NCBI GenBank assembly: GCA_965277495.1
Contig: OZ255824.1
Span: forward strand, 2,294,001 to 2,358,000
From: CAHJXG01 sp965277495
Lineage (GTDB): Bacteria; Pseudomonadota; Alphaproteobacteria; Acetobacterales; Acetobacteraceae
DNA length: 64,000 bases
Direction: 5' to 3'
Positions 8,759 to 17,231 of this stretch are shown here, piece by piece. Position 1 is the stretch's first letter. Each line of letters begins with the position of its first letter. The notes under the pieces were generated by a model. The model had not been told where the DNA came from. It worked only from the letters and a program-made list of their open reading frames with translations, and ran no database searches. The position numbers and the translations under genes are program-made.

Positions 8759-9925
8759 ATGGCCTCGGCGCGGCCCGGTCCGGCCGCCGCGGGCGCACAG
8801 TTCCAGTCCGCGAACGAAGAGCTCACGGCATCGAACAGATGGCTGCAGGAGACACTCAAGCGGCAACGCATGGCCGTCGACGCCCTGCAGCATGTCGTCT
8901 ACAGCACGGGCGTCGCTATCCTGTTCCTCGATGCCGAGTTGAGGGTGCGGTTCTTCACGCCGGCGGCCGAATCTCTGCTCAGCATCAGCCAAAGCGATGT
9001 CGGCCGCCCTATCGCCGACCTCCGCGCCGTAACGGGTGACGAGCAGCTTGAAGCCGACGCGCGCAAGGTGCTGCAAGACCAGGCCGTGATGGACCGCGAA
9101 GTGGCGGCCCCGACCGGTCGTTGGACCCGCCGCGTCTCGCCTTGCCGCACCCACGGCGATGCCGTGGAAGGGGTGGTGATCACGCTGTTCGACACGACGG
9201 AACGAAGGCGCGGGGAGCAGGCCCTGGCGCGCCCATCCGTGCCGCGCAGGGACTGGCCGACGGCGCCGGGGCCGGGGCAAAGCTCCGGTCCCGGGGTCGT
9301 GTTCCTCGTTGACGACGACGGCCATATCCGAGCCGCGGCCCGGGCCTTGCTGGAGGACTCCGGCCTGACCGTCCGGTGTTTCCAGAGCATGGAGGCGTTC
9401 CAGGCGGTGCGGCGGCACGACGGCGAGGGATGCCTGCTGCTCGACGGATGCCTGCCCGGCATCAGCGGGATCGAGCTGCTGCGGCGGCTGCGCGCGGCCG
9501 GCGACCCGCTTCCGGCGATCCTGATGACAGGATGCAGCGATGTGCCGATGGCGGTGGAGGCGATGAAGGCAGGCGCGGCGGATTTCATCGAAAAGCCGAT
9601 CTCCGGACCCGACCTGCTCGGCAAGGTCCGCCGCGCGCTGGAGCAGTCTCGGCACGCATGCAAGCTGCAAGGATGGCGGGAGGACGCGAAACGGCGCATT
9701 GCGTCGCTCACGCCCCGGCAGGGCAGCATCATGGAGCTGGTGCTCGCCGGCCAGCCCAACAAGAACATCGCAGCGGACCTTGGCATCAGCCAGCGCACAG
9801 TCGAGACCCACCGGGCCGCCATCATGCGGAGGACGGGCGTCAGGTCGCTTCCCGCGTTGGCGCGCCTGGCGGTTGCGGCAAGCGGCTCCCCGGCCGAAGA
9901 CCGGAACTTCATGCGCAGCCCCTAG
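8759..9925 (+). CDS. PAS domain plus FixJ-type response regulator chimera (remnant of CheB/CheR/PAS kinase)
   Basis: This protein of about 388 residues has three parts. First is a coiled-coil piece (SANEELTASNRWLQ) and a PAS domain with ILFLDAELRVRFFTPAAE and SDVGRPIADL, sequence typical of large CheB-CheR-PAS chemotaxis fusions. Second is a receiver domain with acidic pocket VDDD, phospho-acceptor Asp in LLLDGCLPG (about residue 229), LMTG and the EKPI Lys. Third is a LuxR/FixJ helix-turn-helix, LTPRQGSIMELVLAG to ISQRTVETHRAAIM. The CheB, CheR and kinase parts are absent and an in-frame stop lies just before. The start is uncertain: ATG 8759 behind GCGGGATC, or ATG 8699. It probably acts as a transcription regulator. 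Confidence 0.8.
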   Translation: MASARPGPAAAGAQFQSANEELTASNRWLQETLKRQRMAVDALQHVVYSTGVAILFLDAELRVRFFTPAAESLLSISQSDVGRPIADLRAVTGDEQLEADARKVLQDQAVMDREVAAPTGRWTRRVSPCRTHGDAVEGVVITLFDTTERRRGEQALARPSVPRRDWPTAPGPGQSSGPGVVFLVDDDGHIRAAARALLEDSGLTVRCFQSMEAFQAVRRHDGEGCLLLDGCLPGISGIELLRRLRAAGDPLPAILMTGCSDVPMAVEAMKAGAADFIEKPISGPDLLGKVRRALEQSRHACKLQGWREDAKRRIASLTPRQGSIMELVLAGQPNKNIAADLGISQRTVETHRAAIMRRTGVRSLPALARLAVAASGSPAEDRNFMRSP

Positions 9926-9938
9926 GGACGCAGATCCC

Positions 9939-10289
9939 TCAGCTAGCTTTCATCGCCCCCGGCGCGGATACGGGGTGGTTCCAGAGTTTGCCGCAGAGAG
10001 TACTTGGTTGCATGTCGTTCAGCCCCCGAGTAGTTGCCTGAGCCTGGGTTTTCCGGCGCAGCATGTCCCGCTCGCTGGGGCCTAGACGGCGGAACAGCGC
10101 GTGCACGGTGGCGCTATGTTCGGCAGGAGGCCGGCTCGTTGCCATGAACATGGTGAATGCCGCATCGGATGCATCGGCGAGTGCTTTCAACGAGGTGCCC
10201 GGCAGGCGTGCGCCCGGTCCGTTGACGCGCTTTACCAACTTGTCGAACGTTTTCACCACGGCGCTCCCACCCGGGTTGGCCGGCGTCAT
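9939..10289 (-). CDS. Small hypothetical protein
   Basis: This is a 116-residue reading frame that I do not recognise. I start at the ATG giving MTPANPGGSAVVKTFDKL, which has GCGGAAGACAA directly upstream as a good ribosome-binding site. The middle (KALADASDAAFTMFMATS, HALFRRLGPSERDMLRRK) looks like an amphipathic helical protein and contains a polar C-terminal tail. The opposite strand also has an open frame here, but its composition is less protein-like. It sits between two plus-strand genes and is convergent with the PAS/response-regulator gene. No function is offered, and the call itself is tentative. Confidence 0.45.
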   Translation of the reverse strand: MTPANPGGSAVVKTFDKLVKRVNGPGARLPGTSLKALADASDAAFTMFMATSRPPAEHSATVHALFRRLGPSERDMLRRKTQAQATTRGLNDMQPSTLCGKLWNHPVSAPGAMKAS

Positions 10290-10456
10290 TTGTCTTCCGC
10301 TTCGCGGCTTCTGCCCGCGATGAAGGTCAGCGGCAGGCGGCATGCGATGGGGCAACTCTTAAAAAAACGAGCAACGCACCGAAGTTCTTGACCGTCACCA
10401 TGCCCTTTGCTTGGATGAAACCTCCAATAATAAAACCTTGTCTGTGGGAGGACGTT

Positions 10457-11221
10457 ATGGAACCGTTCAACCAAGCCGCGACTGCCTTAGGCCGGCCCGA
10501 CCTCAAGGGCGAGGCCCGCCGCGCATTCGACGTGCTGAATAAAGGCGGCATTGCTATCTGCCCCAACACCACTGGCTATGGAATATTCGGCGGGTCGCCG
10601 GAAGCCCTGCAGCGAATGTTCGAGACTAAGCGGCGGGGAGGGCACAAGCGCCACGCGATGCTCTGCGACGAGGAGACCCAGCGCGAGATCCATATTCTCG
10701 AGCCTGGCAAACAAGCGATGGTCGAGTGCATCACTCAGGACTACGACCTGCCGGTGGGCGTTGTTGCCCCTTACCGACCGGATCATCCGTTGCTGAAAAA
10801 ACTCGATGCCGACTCGCTGAAGGCCAGCACGGCCAGGGATACGCTCGGGCTGTTGCTGAACGCCGGGCCGATCCACAAGGAGGTTTGCCGGCTGAGCCGG
10901 GAAGCGGTCCGGCCGGTGTTCGGCTCGTCGGCCAACATCTCAGGCACCGGGGCGAAGTTCAGGGCGGAGGACATCCAGCCGGAGATACGAGCCATCGCCG
11001 ACGTCATCATCGACACCGGCCTGTGCAAATACCACGCCTATGGAGTTGCAGCGACCGGCATCGACTTCACGACTATGCAGGTGATCCGCTTCGGCGCTTG
11101 CTACGACCTGATTTCCGACATTCTAAGACGTCGCTTCGGCGTCGATCTGCCCAAAGATCCCGGGCGGGACGTGCTGCCCTCCGGCCATCTCAAGGAGTTC
11201 GCCTTGGAAAGCTTGAACTGA
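10457..11221 (+). CDS. Sua5/YciO/YrdC domain protein
   Basis: This 254-residue protein contains a YrdC fold. The start segment RAFDVLNKGGIAICPNTTGYG matches the family's nucleotide-binding entry, FETKRRGGHKRHAML follows, and VRPVFGSSANISGTG is the conserved SSAN signature. Members such as TsaC/Sua5 make threonylcarbamoyl-AMP for tRNA t6A, while YciO-like paralogues have uncertain roles. The typical KRP motif near the front is altered (ETKRRGGHK), so this may be a paralogue and not the housekeeping TsaC. I chose ATG 10457 because a perfect GGGAGG lies 5 bases upstream. It stands alone on its strand. Confidence 0.82.
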   Translation: MEPFNQAATALGRPDLKGEARRAFDVLNKGGIAICPNTTGYGIFGGSPEALQRMFETKRRGGHKRHAMLCDEETQREIHILEPGKQAMVECITQDYDLPVGVVAPYRPDHPLLKKLDADSLKASTARDTLGLLLNAGPIHKEVCRLSREAVRPVFGSSANISGTGAKFRAEDIQPEIRAIADVIIDTGLCKYHAYGVAATGIDFTTMQVIRFGACYDLISDILRRRFGVDLPKDPGRDVLPSGHLKEFALESLN

Positions 11222-11570
11222 ATGTCCTGAGCCATGCAGGACCAAGTTGAGCAAGCAGGCTTCTCGCCGGTTTCCACGCACGTAGTTTAAGGCCGGCCAG
11301 GACCGTGCACGCATCGGCTAGGCTACGCCAAGACCTTGTCAGGTTGGCAGCCTCGGCTGGGCCTTGGCAGTTTGGGTGGCATGACGACGTGCTTCGCGTG
11401 CTCGTGCCCGGCAAGCTGCGCAGCAACGCCGCTGTGAAGCGCGAAGTCCTGCCCGGGATCGAGCACCGGCAGTGCACGGATTGCTCGTGGCTGCGAGCGG
11501 GCAGGGCGGGCGAGTGGCCGGACCGGGCGGGCGAACCTAGCCGATCCGCCCGCCCGCGTTTACCTAACCG
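11222..11570. other. Intergenic stretch with hairpins between convergent genes
   Basis: No convincing gene is seen in these 349 bases between the YrdC gene and the convergent repeat-protein gene. A weak 6-base inverted repeat, GTCCTG / CAGGAC, lies at 11224-11242 just after the YrdC stop. A much stronger GC-rich palindrome lies at 11524-11556 and is listed separately. Open frames on both strands here are arginine- or proline-rich and look like random GC-rich reading frames. Confidence 0.5.
11524..11556 (-). terminator. Strong GC-rich hairpin after the repeat-protein gene
   Basis: A perfect 10-base inverted repeat, CGGGCGGGCG and CGCCCGCCCG, encloses a 13-base loop and starts 15 bases beyond the stop codon of the minus-strand repeat-protein gene. 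Position and strength suggest a transcript end. There is no T-tract on either side, so it is not a classical intrinsic terminator and could instead protect the 3' end. Confidence 0.45.
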
Positions 11571-12158
11571 TTATTTGGCAGCCATCGCGCCGGAACTGTC
11601 CACGCTCACGTCCTGCGTGCGGCCGGCCTTGGAGCATTGGCCATACCAGCCGCCATCCGTGCCCATGGTCAACGTGGACAAATTGTTGCATCCGAAGTTG
11701 GTCAGCATGGAGCGGGCACGGTTCTCGGTGATGTGCGTGGCGGCAGCGGCGGTCGCGACGCCCTTGTCGTCCACCATCACGTTGATCGGCTGCCCGCCCT
11801 TATAGCACTGGCCATGCCAGGTGCCGCCAGGACCGGTGCCCAGGGAGGAAATGTTGGAACAGCCAAAATCCGTCATCGCATAACGTGCACGGCCCTCGGT
11901 GACATGGGTGAAATTCGTGGCTTTCGAGACGGCACCGGACTTGTCCATCATCACGTTGATCAACTGGCCGCCCTTGGTGCATTGCCCGTGGTATGACCCA
12001 TCCGGCGCGACGCCAAGCGCGGTGATGCCGGTGCAGCCGAAGTCCGTCATCGCCGAACGGGCATGAGCTGCGGAGAGCGTCGTGGCGCCCGTCCCTTGTG
12101 CAAGCGCCAGGCCCGGCAACGCAGTCCCCAACAGCAGCATAGCAACAATTTTTTTCAT
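11571..12158 (-). CDS. Secreted protein with three internal repeats, unknown function
   Basis: This 195-residue protein has a signal peptide (MKKIVAMLLLGTALPGLALA) followed by three tandem repeats of 57-58 residues. Each repeat has a helix-like lead-in (HARSAMTDFGC, RARYAMTDFGC, RARSMLTNFGC), then G-x-Y/W-x-GQC, then a strand with INVMMD-type sequence. Cys pairs at 42/60, 100/118 and 157/175 are each 18 apart, suggesting one disulfide per repeat in the periplasm. GGGAGG stands upstream; ATG 12158 (MKK) or ATG 12167 (MSVMKK) could be the start. I do not know the family. It follows the M3 peptidase gene on the same strand at 123 bases. Confidence 0.82.
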   Translation of the reverse strand: MKKIVAMLLLGTALPGLALAQGTGATTLSAAHARSAMTDFGCTGITALGVAPDGSYHGQCTKGGQLINVMMDKSGAVSKATNFTHVTEGRARYAMTDFGCSNISSLGTGPGGTWHGQCYKGGQPINVMVDDKGVATAAAATHITENRARSMLTNFGCNNLSTLTMGTDGGWYGQCSKAGRTQDVSVDSSGAMAAK

Positions 12159-12281
12159 AACCGACATTACCTCCCGCCCGGCACATTCGCCATGGGTGCG
12201 AAAATGAAACACGGACCGTGTGCATCAAGTCAAGCGAATGCCAGGTGATCGGCGGAATGGCCGGGCGGCGCGCCTACCAAG

Positions 12282-14306
12282 CTAAGCCGCCAACTCCCGG
12301 CTCGCCAGCAAAGCCGCGGTGGTCGGCGCGCGCCCACGAAAGGCGATATACAGCTCCATCGGATCCCGCGTATCGCCCGCGCTCAGCACCGCGTGCAGCC
12401 GCGCCGCGGTCGCCGGGTCGAACGGGTCGCCGGCGTCCTTGAACGCGCCGAAGCCGTCGGCGTCCAGCACCTCCGACCACATGTAGGAATAATAGCCCGC
12501 CGCATACCCGCCGCCAGCGAACAAATGTTGGAAATGCGCGGGCCGGTGGCGGATGCCGATTTCGGGCGGCATGCCGATGCGCGCCAGGAACGCCTGTTCG
12601 AACGCGTCGATGGCGATCGTCTCCGGCGCCGGGTGGCTGTGCAGCGCCATGTCGATCAGCGCGGCGGCGGTGTATTCGACGGTGCCGAAACCCTGGTTGA
12701 AACCGCGCGCGGCCAGCACCCGGGCGATCAGCGCCTCCGGAATCGGCTCATTGGTCTCGTGATGCAGCGCATAGCGGCGCAGCGTCTCCGGCAGCGCGAA
12801 CCAATGCTCATAGACCTGGGACGGGAACTCCACGAAGTCGCGCCGGACCGAAGTGCCGGACTGCGCGGGATAGCGCACCCGGCTCAACAGCCCATGCAGC
12901 GCGTGGCCGAATTCATGGAACAGCGTTTCCGCGTCGTCAAAGCTGAGCAAGGCCGGCTCGCTTTTGGCGAAGTTGTTGTTGTTGACGATGATCGGCGACA
13001 CCGGCCCGTCGAGCTCCTCCTGGTCGCGGTAGCTGCTCATCCACGCGCCGGACCGCTTGTCGGCGCGGGCGAAGGGGTCGGCCAGGAACACGCCCACATG
13101 CCCGGACGCATCGCGCACCTCATACGCCGCAACGTCCGGATGATAGGCCGGAATGTCCGGGCGCAACACGAAACTCAGGCCGAACAGCTGCCCCGCGGTG
13201 TCGAAGGCGGCGCGCTGGACGTTCTCCAACAGGAAGTATGGCTTCAGCTCGCTTTCATCGATCGCATAGTCGGCGTGGCGCACCTTCTCCGCGTAATAGC
13301 GCCAGTCCCAAGGGGCCAGCGCGCCGTTGAAGCCCTCGGCGCGCGCTGCCGCCAGCAGCCGGCCGCCCTCGGACGCTGCCTTGCGTTTCGCCGGTTCCCA
13401 GACCTCCGCCAGCAATCCTTCGGCCGCCGCCTGGGTGCCGGCCATGGTGTCCGCCAGGCGGAACGCGGCAAAATCCGCATAGCCGAGCAGCCGCGCCCGC
13501 TCCGCGCGCAGGGCCAGGATTTCGGGGATCAGCGTCCGGTTGTCGTGCGGGCCAGCATGGGCCCCGCGGGCGACCCATGCCTCGTACGCCGCCTGCCGCA
13601 GGTCGCGGCGGCCGGAGAAGGTCAGGAACGGCTCGATCAACGAGCGGGAAAGCGTGACGGCATAGCCCGGCATGCCCCGGTCGGACGCCGCCTGCCGCGC
13701 CCCGGCCCGCACGAACTCCGGCACGCCGTCCAGGTCCGCCTCGGTCAACGCAAGATGCCACGCCTTCTCGTCATGCAGCACGTTCTGGCCGAATTGGGTG
13801 TGCAGCACCGCCAGCCGTTCCGAAATCTCGGTCATGCGCGCCTTTGCCGCCGGATCCAGCGCCGCGCCGCTGCGGACCGCATTGAGGTGGGTGCGTTCCA
13901 GCAGGCGCATCTGGTCCTCGGCGAGGCCCAGCTCGTGCCGGCGCGCGTGCAGGCCGTCGACCCGTTGGAACAGCGCCGGGTCGAGCGCGACTTTCATGCC
14001 GTGCTGCGCCAGCTTGGGCGACATCTCGATGTCGGCCGCCTGCAGCGCATCGCCGCCCTGGCTCACGACCAGGTTGGAGAACACCATGCCGATCCGGTCC
14101 AGCGCCCGTCCGCTGCGCTGCATGGCCTCGATGGTGTTGGCGAAGCTGGGCGGGGCGGGATCGGCGCCGATGGCGGCGACCTCATCGAGGTGCAGGCGCA
14201 TGGCGTGGCCGAACGCCGGGACGAAGTGCTCCGGCTGGATAAGGTCGAAGGGCGGCACGCCGAACGGCGTGGTCCAGGGGGCGAGGAGGGGGTTGCTGTC
14301 GCTCAT
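12282..14306 (-). CDS. dcp: M3 family metallopeptidase (peptidyl-dipeptidase Dcp / oligopeptidase A type)
   Basis: This is a 674-residue zinc peptidase of the thimet-oligopeptidase family, which degrades short peptides, usually in the cytoplasm. The zinc motif HEFGHALHGLL begins at His464 with Glu465 as catalytic base; a third ligand glutamate is expected about 25 residues later (RRDFVEFPSQVYEHW). The N-terminal NPLLAPWTTPFGVPPFDLI and the substrate-binding region around GFGTVEYTAAALIDM are typical of Dcp-like enzymes. There is no signal peptide. Length agrees with the family (about 680). Dcp and OpdA are hard to separate by eye, so the symbol is a best guess. Confidence 0.93.
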   Translation of the reverse strand: MSDSNPLLAPWTTPFGVPPFDLIQPEHFVPAFGHAMRLHLDEVAAIGADPAPPSFANTIEAMQRSGRALDRIGMVFSNLVVSQGGDALQAADIEMSPKLAQHGMKVALDPALFQRVDGLHARRHELGLAEDQMRLLERTHLNAVRSGAALDPAAKARMTEISERLAVLHTQFGQNVLHDEKAWHLALTEADLDGVPEFVRAGARQAASDRGMPGYAVTLSRSLIEPFLTFSGRRDLRQAAYEAWVARGAHAGPHDNRTLIPEILALRAERARLLGYADFAAFRLADTMAGTQAAAEGLLAEVWEPAKRKAASEGGRLLAAARAEGFNGALAPWDWRYYAEKVRHADYAIDESELKPYFLLENVQRAAFDTAGQLFGLSFVLRPDIPAYHPDVAAYEVRDASGHVGVFLADPFARADKRSGAWMSSYRDQEELDGPVSPIIVNNNNFAKSEPALLSFDDAETLFHEFGHALHGLLSRVRYPAQSGTSVRRDFVEFPSQVYEHWFALPETLRRYALHHETNEPIPEALIARVLAARGFNQGFGTVEYTAAALIDMALHSHPAPETIAIDAFEQAFLARIGMPPEIGIRHRPAHFQHLFAGGGYAAGYYSYMWSEVLDADGFGAFKDAGDPFDPATAARLHAVLSAGDTRDPMELYIAFRGRAPTTAALLASRELAA

Positions 14307-14381
14307 GCGGCCAAATCCGTGCAGAAGCCGCGGGCGGGGTCAAGCTGTTTCGCGGACGGCAACCGCTGCCGGATCGGCCGG

Positions 14382-15218
14382 CTAGAACAAGATGATCCCG
14401 AGCGCCAACGCGCCGAACAATATGCAATAGATGCCGAACGGGTTGAGCCCCGCCTGCTCGTGCTGCCGGAAGTAGCGCATCAGGAACGCGGTGCTGAGCC
14501 AGGCGACGACGCCGGCGACGACGGCCGCGACCGCAGCGGTTTGCAACACGCCGGGCGGCACGCTCTCGTGCAGCAGCTTTGGCACCTCAAGGACGGTCGC
14601 GCCCAGGATGATCGGCGTCGCGATCAGGAACGAGAAATGCGCCGATCCCGCGTGGTCGACGCCGCGCAATAGCCCGCCGACGATCGTCGCCCCCGACCGC
14701 GAGATGCCCGGGATCAGCGCGAGGCACTGCCATAGGCCGATGACCACTGCGTCCACGACGCCGAGCGTCGCCATGGGCCGGGCGTCGACCGCCCGCGTGC
14801 GCAGCCGCTCGGCGGCGATCAGCATGAAGCCGTTGACGATCAGGAAACTCGCGGCGACGACCGGCGAGCCGAACAGCCCGCGGACGAATTTCTCGAGTGC
14901 GAAGCCAACGATGACCGCAGGGATGGTGGCGATGACGATCAGCATGAAAACACGGCGGTTTTCGCGCGTGCGCTGCGGGTCGGAGATGCCAAGCACGCCG
15001 AGCGCCAATGCCAGCCACTCACGCCAGAAATATGCCAGCAGGGCGACCGCGGTGCCGAGGTGCAGCAGGACGAGGAACGGCAGGAACTCGGGGGACCGCT
15101 GGTCGATGGCCCAATTGACCAGCGCCGGCAGCACGACGGCGTGGCCGAGGCTGCTGACAGGGAACAGCTCCGTCGCACCCTGGAGGATGGCGATCAGGAC
15201 GGCGTGCAGGGTGTTCAT
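14382..15218 (-). CDS. uppP: Undecaprenyl-diphosphate phosphatase (UppP/BacA)
   Basis: This is a 278-residue polytopic membrane enzyme that dephosphorylates undecaprenyl pyrophosphate to recycle the carrier lipid for peptidoglycan and polysaccharide synthesis. Its presence often gives bacitracin tolerance. Both family signatures are visible: GATELFPVSSLGHAVVLP near the N-terminus, with the catalytic Glu and His, and ALIPGISRSGATIVGG in the middle. I start at MNTLHAVL (15218) because GGAGA lies 5 bases upstream and the longer frame is not membrane-like. It follows no obvious operon partner; the M3 peptidase gene starts 75 bases beyond its stop. Confidence 0.95.
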   Translation of the reverse strand: MNTLHAVLIAILQGATELFPVSSLGHAVVLPALVNWAIDQRSPEFLPFLVLLHLGTAVALLAYFWREWLALALGVLGISDPQRTRENRRVFMLIVIATIPAVIVGFALEKFVRGLFGSPVVAASFLIVNGFMLIAAERLRTRAVDARPMATLGVVDAVVIGLWQCLALIPGISRSGATIVGGLLRGVDHAGSAHFSFLIATPIILGATVLEVPKLLHESVPPGVLQTAAVAAVVAGVVAWLSTAFLMRYFRQHEQAGLNPFGIYCILFGALALGIILF

Positions 15219-15694
15219 GGGGTTCTCCGGTTCGGGCCGGGATAGGCCGCGCCGGCAAGGAGGGTCAAGCCTGCTGGGTGGCACGGGAGAAAATAGTTAT
15301 TTGTCCGGTTCGTTGCACCCTTAACCATAACAGTCCGGCGAAACCTCGATGGCGCTAACGGGAACGGGGTGACCCGCGCCGGCACCGTTTAGAGTGCCAA
15401 ATTGTGGGATGTCTCTCAGCGCAGAACGCCCGGCGCCTTCCGGCTATGGATTGCCGGGATGCAAGGTGCGATGCGGCGCTTGAGGACGGCGGCAGGGAGT
15501 CAATCGCTGTCGTGGCCGCGACCGGCATTCATTTCGGACGCTGGCGGAATTCACGGCGAGGGCAACGGAACGCCCAGGTGGCCGCTGCGCTCGCCTTCGC
15601 TGAGCATCCGGTCGATCGATTGCCGCTGACCGTCGCAGACGGCATGTAGGTTAGGAGTTCAGCCGCTTTTGGTGCGGCCGATGCAGACTCGAGA
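15219..15694. other. Intergenic stretch, no gene recognised
   Basis: This 476-base stretch lies upstream of uppP and downstream of the small membrane peptide gene. Two overlapping plus-strand frames of about 75-81 codons near 15402-15649 have no start signal or protein-like composition. The part next to uppP (15285-15350) is less GC-rich and probably carries its promoter. No repeat or RNA gene is seen. Confidence 0.4.
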
Positions 15695-15781
15695 CTAGCG
15701 GTTTTTGAACCAGTCCCAGAGCACGAAGATGCAGGGGAGGCCGACGATGGCAAAGAAAATCCAATCGAACATTTGCGGCAT
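15695..15781 (-). CDS. 28-residue single-span membrane peptide
   Basis: A very short reading frame encodes MPQMFDWIFFAIVG followed by LPCIFVLWDWFKNR and a TAG stop. The peptide has one hydrophobic span of about 17 residues, two aromatic belts (Phe/Trp) and a basic C-terminus, as expected for an inner-membrane micropeptide. GGAAGGA lies 7 bases before the ATG, a good ribosome-binding site. It stands alone between two non-coding stretches and is transcribed towards uppP. I recognise no family. Size, composition and signal together make chance unlikely, but only homologues or peptide detection would prove it. Confidence 0.6.
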   Translation of the reverse strand: MPQMFDWIFFAIVGLPCIFVLWDWFKNR

Positions 15782-16100
15782 GTTGGAGTCCTTCCGGTTC
15801 AGCGGCGTTCAAACCTAAGGATATCACAGCCGAAACTTGCGGTTTCATCTTCACGTTCAATTTACCCCCGCGGTTCGGCGAGCTCGGGGCCGCTTGGTTA
15901 AAGTCCCTGCCGAACCTTGCACTCCTCTCGATATCGGAGTGCCAGGCGCTCGATGGATCTTGCCTCTAATAATACAATGCTTTCAACCCCAACAGCAAAG
16001 TCGAGCGACTGCTCCCATCGAGCATCGCGCTCCGCTCCCGAGTCAAACCCTTCTGCTCATCGTCTTGTTTTAGCTCGCATGGAATCTTCTTCATGCCTTA
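15782..16100. other. Lower-GC intergenic stretch
   Basis: This 319-base stretch separates the small membrane peptide from the inositol-monophosphatase-like gene. It has visibly lower GC than its surroundings, especially at 15955-16100, and no frame looks protein-like. Promoter elements for the peptide gene are expected just right of 15790, but none matches a consensus well enough to name. Confidence 0.4.
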
Positions 16101-16880
16101 TTAGGTGTATAGTCCCGTCACTTTGGCCAAGGGTCCGGCGATGCCGGGCGCTGCTGCCAGGATGGGTCCGCCGGCTGCCGCCCCATGGGGCAAGAAGGCG
16201 TTCACGGCCACACCGGCCTCGGCCAGGATCGCCAGCGCGGCGGCGCAGTCCCACAGGTTGATGTGCAGCTCGGCATAGCCGTCCATGCGCCCGGCCGCGA
16301 CATCGGCCAACCCGAGCGCGCCAGAGCCGCCCGACCGCAGCATGACCCCGGCACCCAGCATGCGGTCGCACAGCGCCAGGAAGTCGGGGCGGGCCACGCG
16401 CGGAGACCATCCGGCCTCGATGATGGCGCGGTCCAGGCTGGATGTCGCGGCGGCGGCGATGCGGACGCCGTTGAGGGTGGCGCCCTGGCCCTGGCAACCC
16501 GCGAAGGTCTCGGACAAGGCGGGCGCCGCGAGGACGCCAAGCAGCGCCGTGTCGCCCTCTATCAGCCCGACCGAGACGCACCAGCGTCCGGCGCCGCGGG
16601 CGTAGTTGCTGGTGCCGTCGATCGGGTCGACCACCCAGCGCAGGCGTCCGGCGCGGGTGCTGCCGGCCTCCTCGCCCTGGAAACCATCCTCGGGGAAGGC
16701 GGCGGCCAGGCCGTCAGACAGGAAACGCTCGACGGCGCCGTCGGCCTCGGTCAGCCAATCCTGCCGGGCCTTGAGCGTCGCCTGGGCCGCGCCAGGCGGC
16801 GGGCGCATCCGCATCGCCAGCGCGCCGGCCTGTTCCGCCAGCGCCTGCGCGACGGCGAACCGGCGGTCGAGCGCCGTCAC
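16101..16880 (-). CDS. Inositol monophosphatase family protein
   Basis: This 259-residue enzyme belongs to the Mg2+-dependent, lithium-sensitive phosphatase superfamily that includes SuhB, CysQ and HisN. Metal-binding motifs are all present: GEEAGST near residue 70, VVDPIDGTSNY, and the C-terminal INLWDCAAALAILAEAG. The family removes a phosphate from inositol phosphates, 3'-phosphoadenosine phosphates or histidinol phosphate; sequence alone does not decide which. A CysQ role would fit the sulfate genes at the window's left end but those are 14 kb away. It reads left, divergent from the small lipoprotein gene 48 bases away. Confidence 0.9.
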   Translation of the reverse strand: MTALDRRFAVAQALAEQAGALAMRMRPPPGAAQATLKARQDWLTEADGAVERFLSDGLAAAFPEDGFQGEEAGSTRAGRLRWVVDPIDGTSNYARGAGRWCVSVGLIEGDTALLGVLAAPALSETFAGCQGQGATLNGVRIAAAATSSLDRAIIEAGWSPRVARPDFLALCDRMLGAGVMLRSGGSGALGLADVAAGRMDGYAELHINLWDCAAALAILAEAGVAVNAFLPHGAAAGGPILAAAPGIAGPLAKVTGLYT

Positions 16881-16928
16881 GGACGCACCCGTGCCAACCA
16901 GCTTGACACCGGAGCGGGGAGCGGTTGG

Positions 16929-17198
16929 ATGGGCGGCATGAAGCGCATGGTCGTCCTGTTCAGCGTGTTGGCCGTTGCGGGCTGTTACGGCTATGAACCG
17001 CGGGTGGACACGGACCGTTCCGCGCCGAAATACCAGGCCGACCTCGCGTCATGCCAGGAGAGTTCGGTCGACGCGGTCAACAAACGCAATGCCAAGCATG
17101 GGTTGGATTGGTTCAGCTCCCCGGTGCGGCGACCGTTCCAGATACGCGAGGCGATCCGGTCCTGCGTGAAGTCCAAAGGCTACGCCGTCACTGGGTAG
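16929..17198 (+). CDS. Small predicted lipoprotein
   Basis: This 89-residue protein has the leader MGGMKRMVVLFSVLAVAGC with lipobox AVAGC, so it should be exported and lipidated. The mature part of about 70 residues holds two further Cys (ASCQESS and RSCVKSKGY) that could form one disulfide. The terminal CVKSKGYAVTG resembles the ends of several small proteobacterial lipoproteins with a (C)MxxKGY motif. GGGGAG stands 7 bases before ATG 16929; ATG 16938 is an alternative. It ends 33 bases from the convergent SDR gene. Function unknown. Confidence 0.75.
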   Translation: MGGMKRMVVLFSVLAVAGCYGYEPRVDTDRSAPKYQADLASCQESSVDAVNKRNAKHGLDWFSSPVRRPFQIREAIRSCVKSKGYAVTG

Positions 17199-17231
17199 CA
17201 CGGAACCCCAGCGCCGGCGCCCATCCGGACA

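Noticed and set aside
12393..14672. A very long open frame antisense to the M3 peptidase gene
   Set aside because: Its product is arginine- and glutamine-rich without any domain, while the opposite frame is a complete peptidase; long antisense frames are normal at this GC content.
15361..15389. GGAAC followed by CGTT, like an EcfG general-stress promoter
   Set aside because: The spacing is 20 bases where 16-17 are required, and no gene starts suitably downstream on that strand.
15402..15649. Two overlapping short frames upstream of uppP
   Set aside because: Neither has a ribosome-binding site or protein-like sequence.
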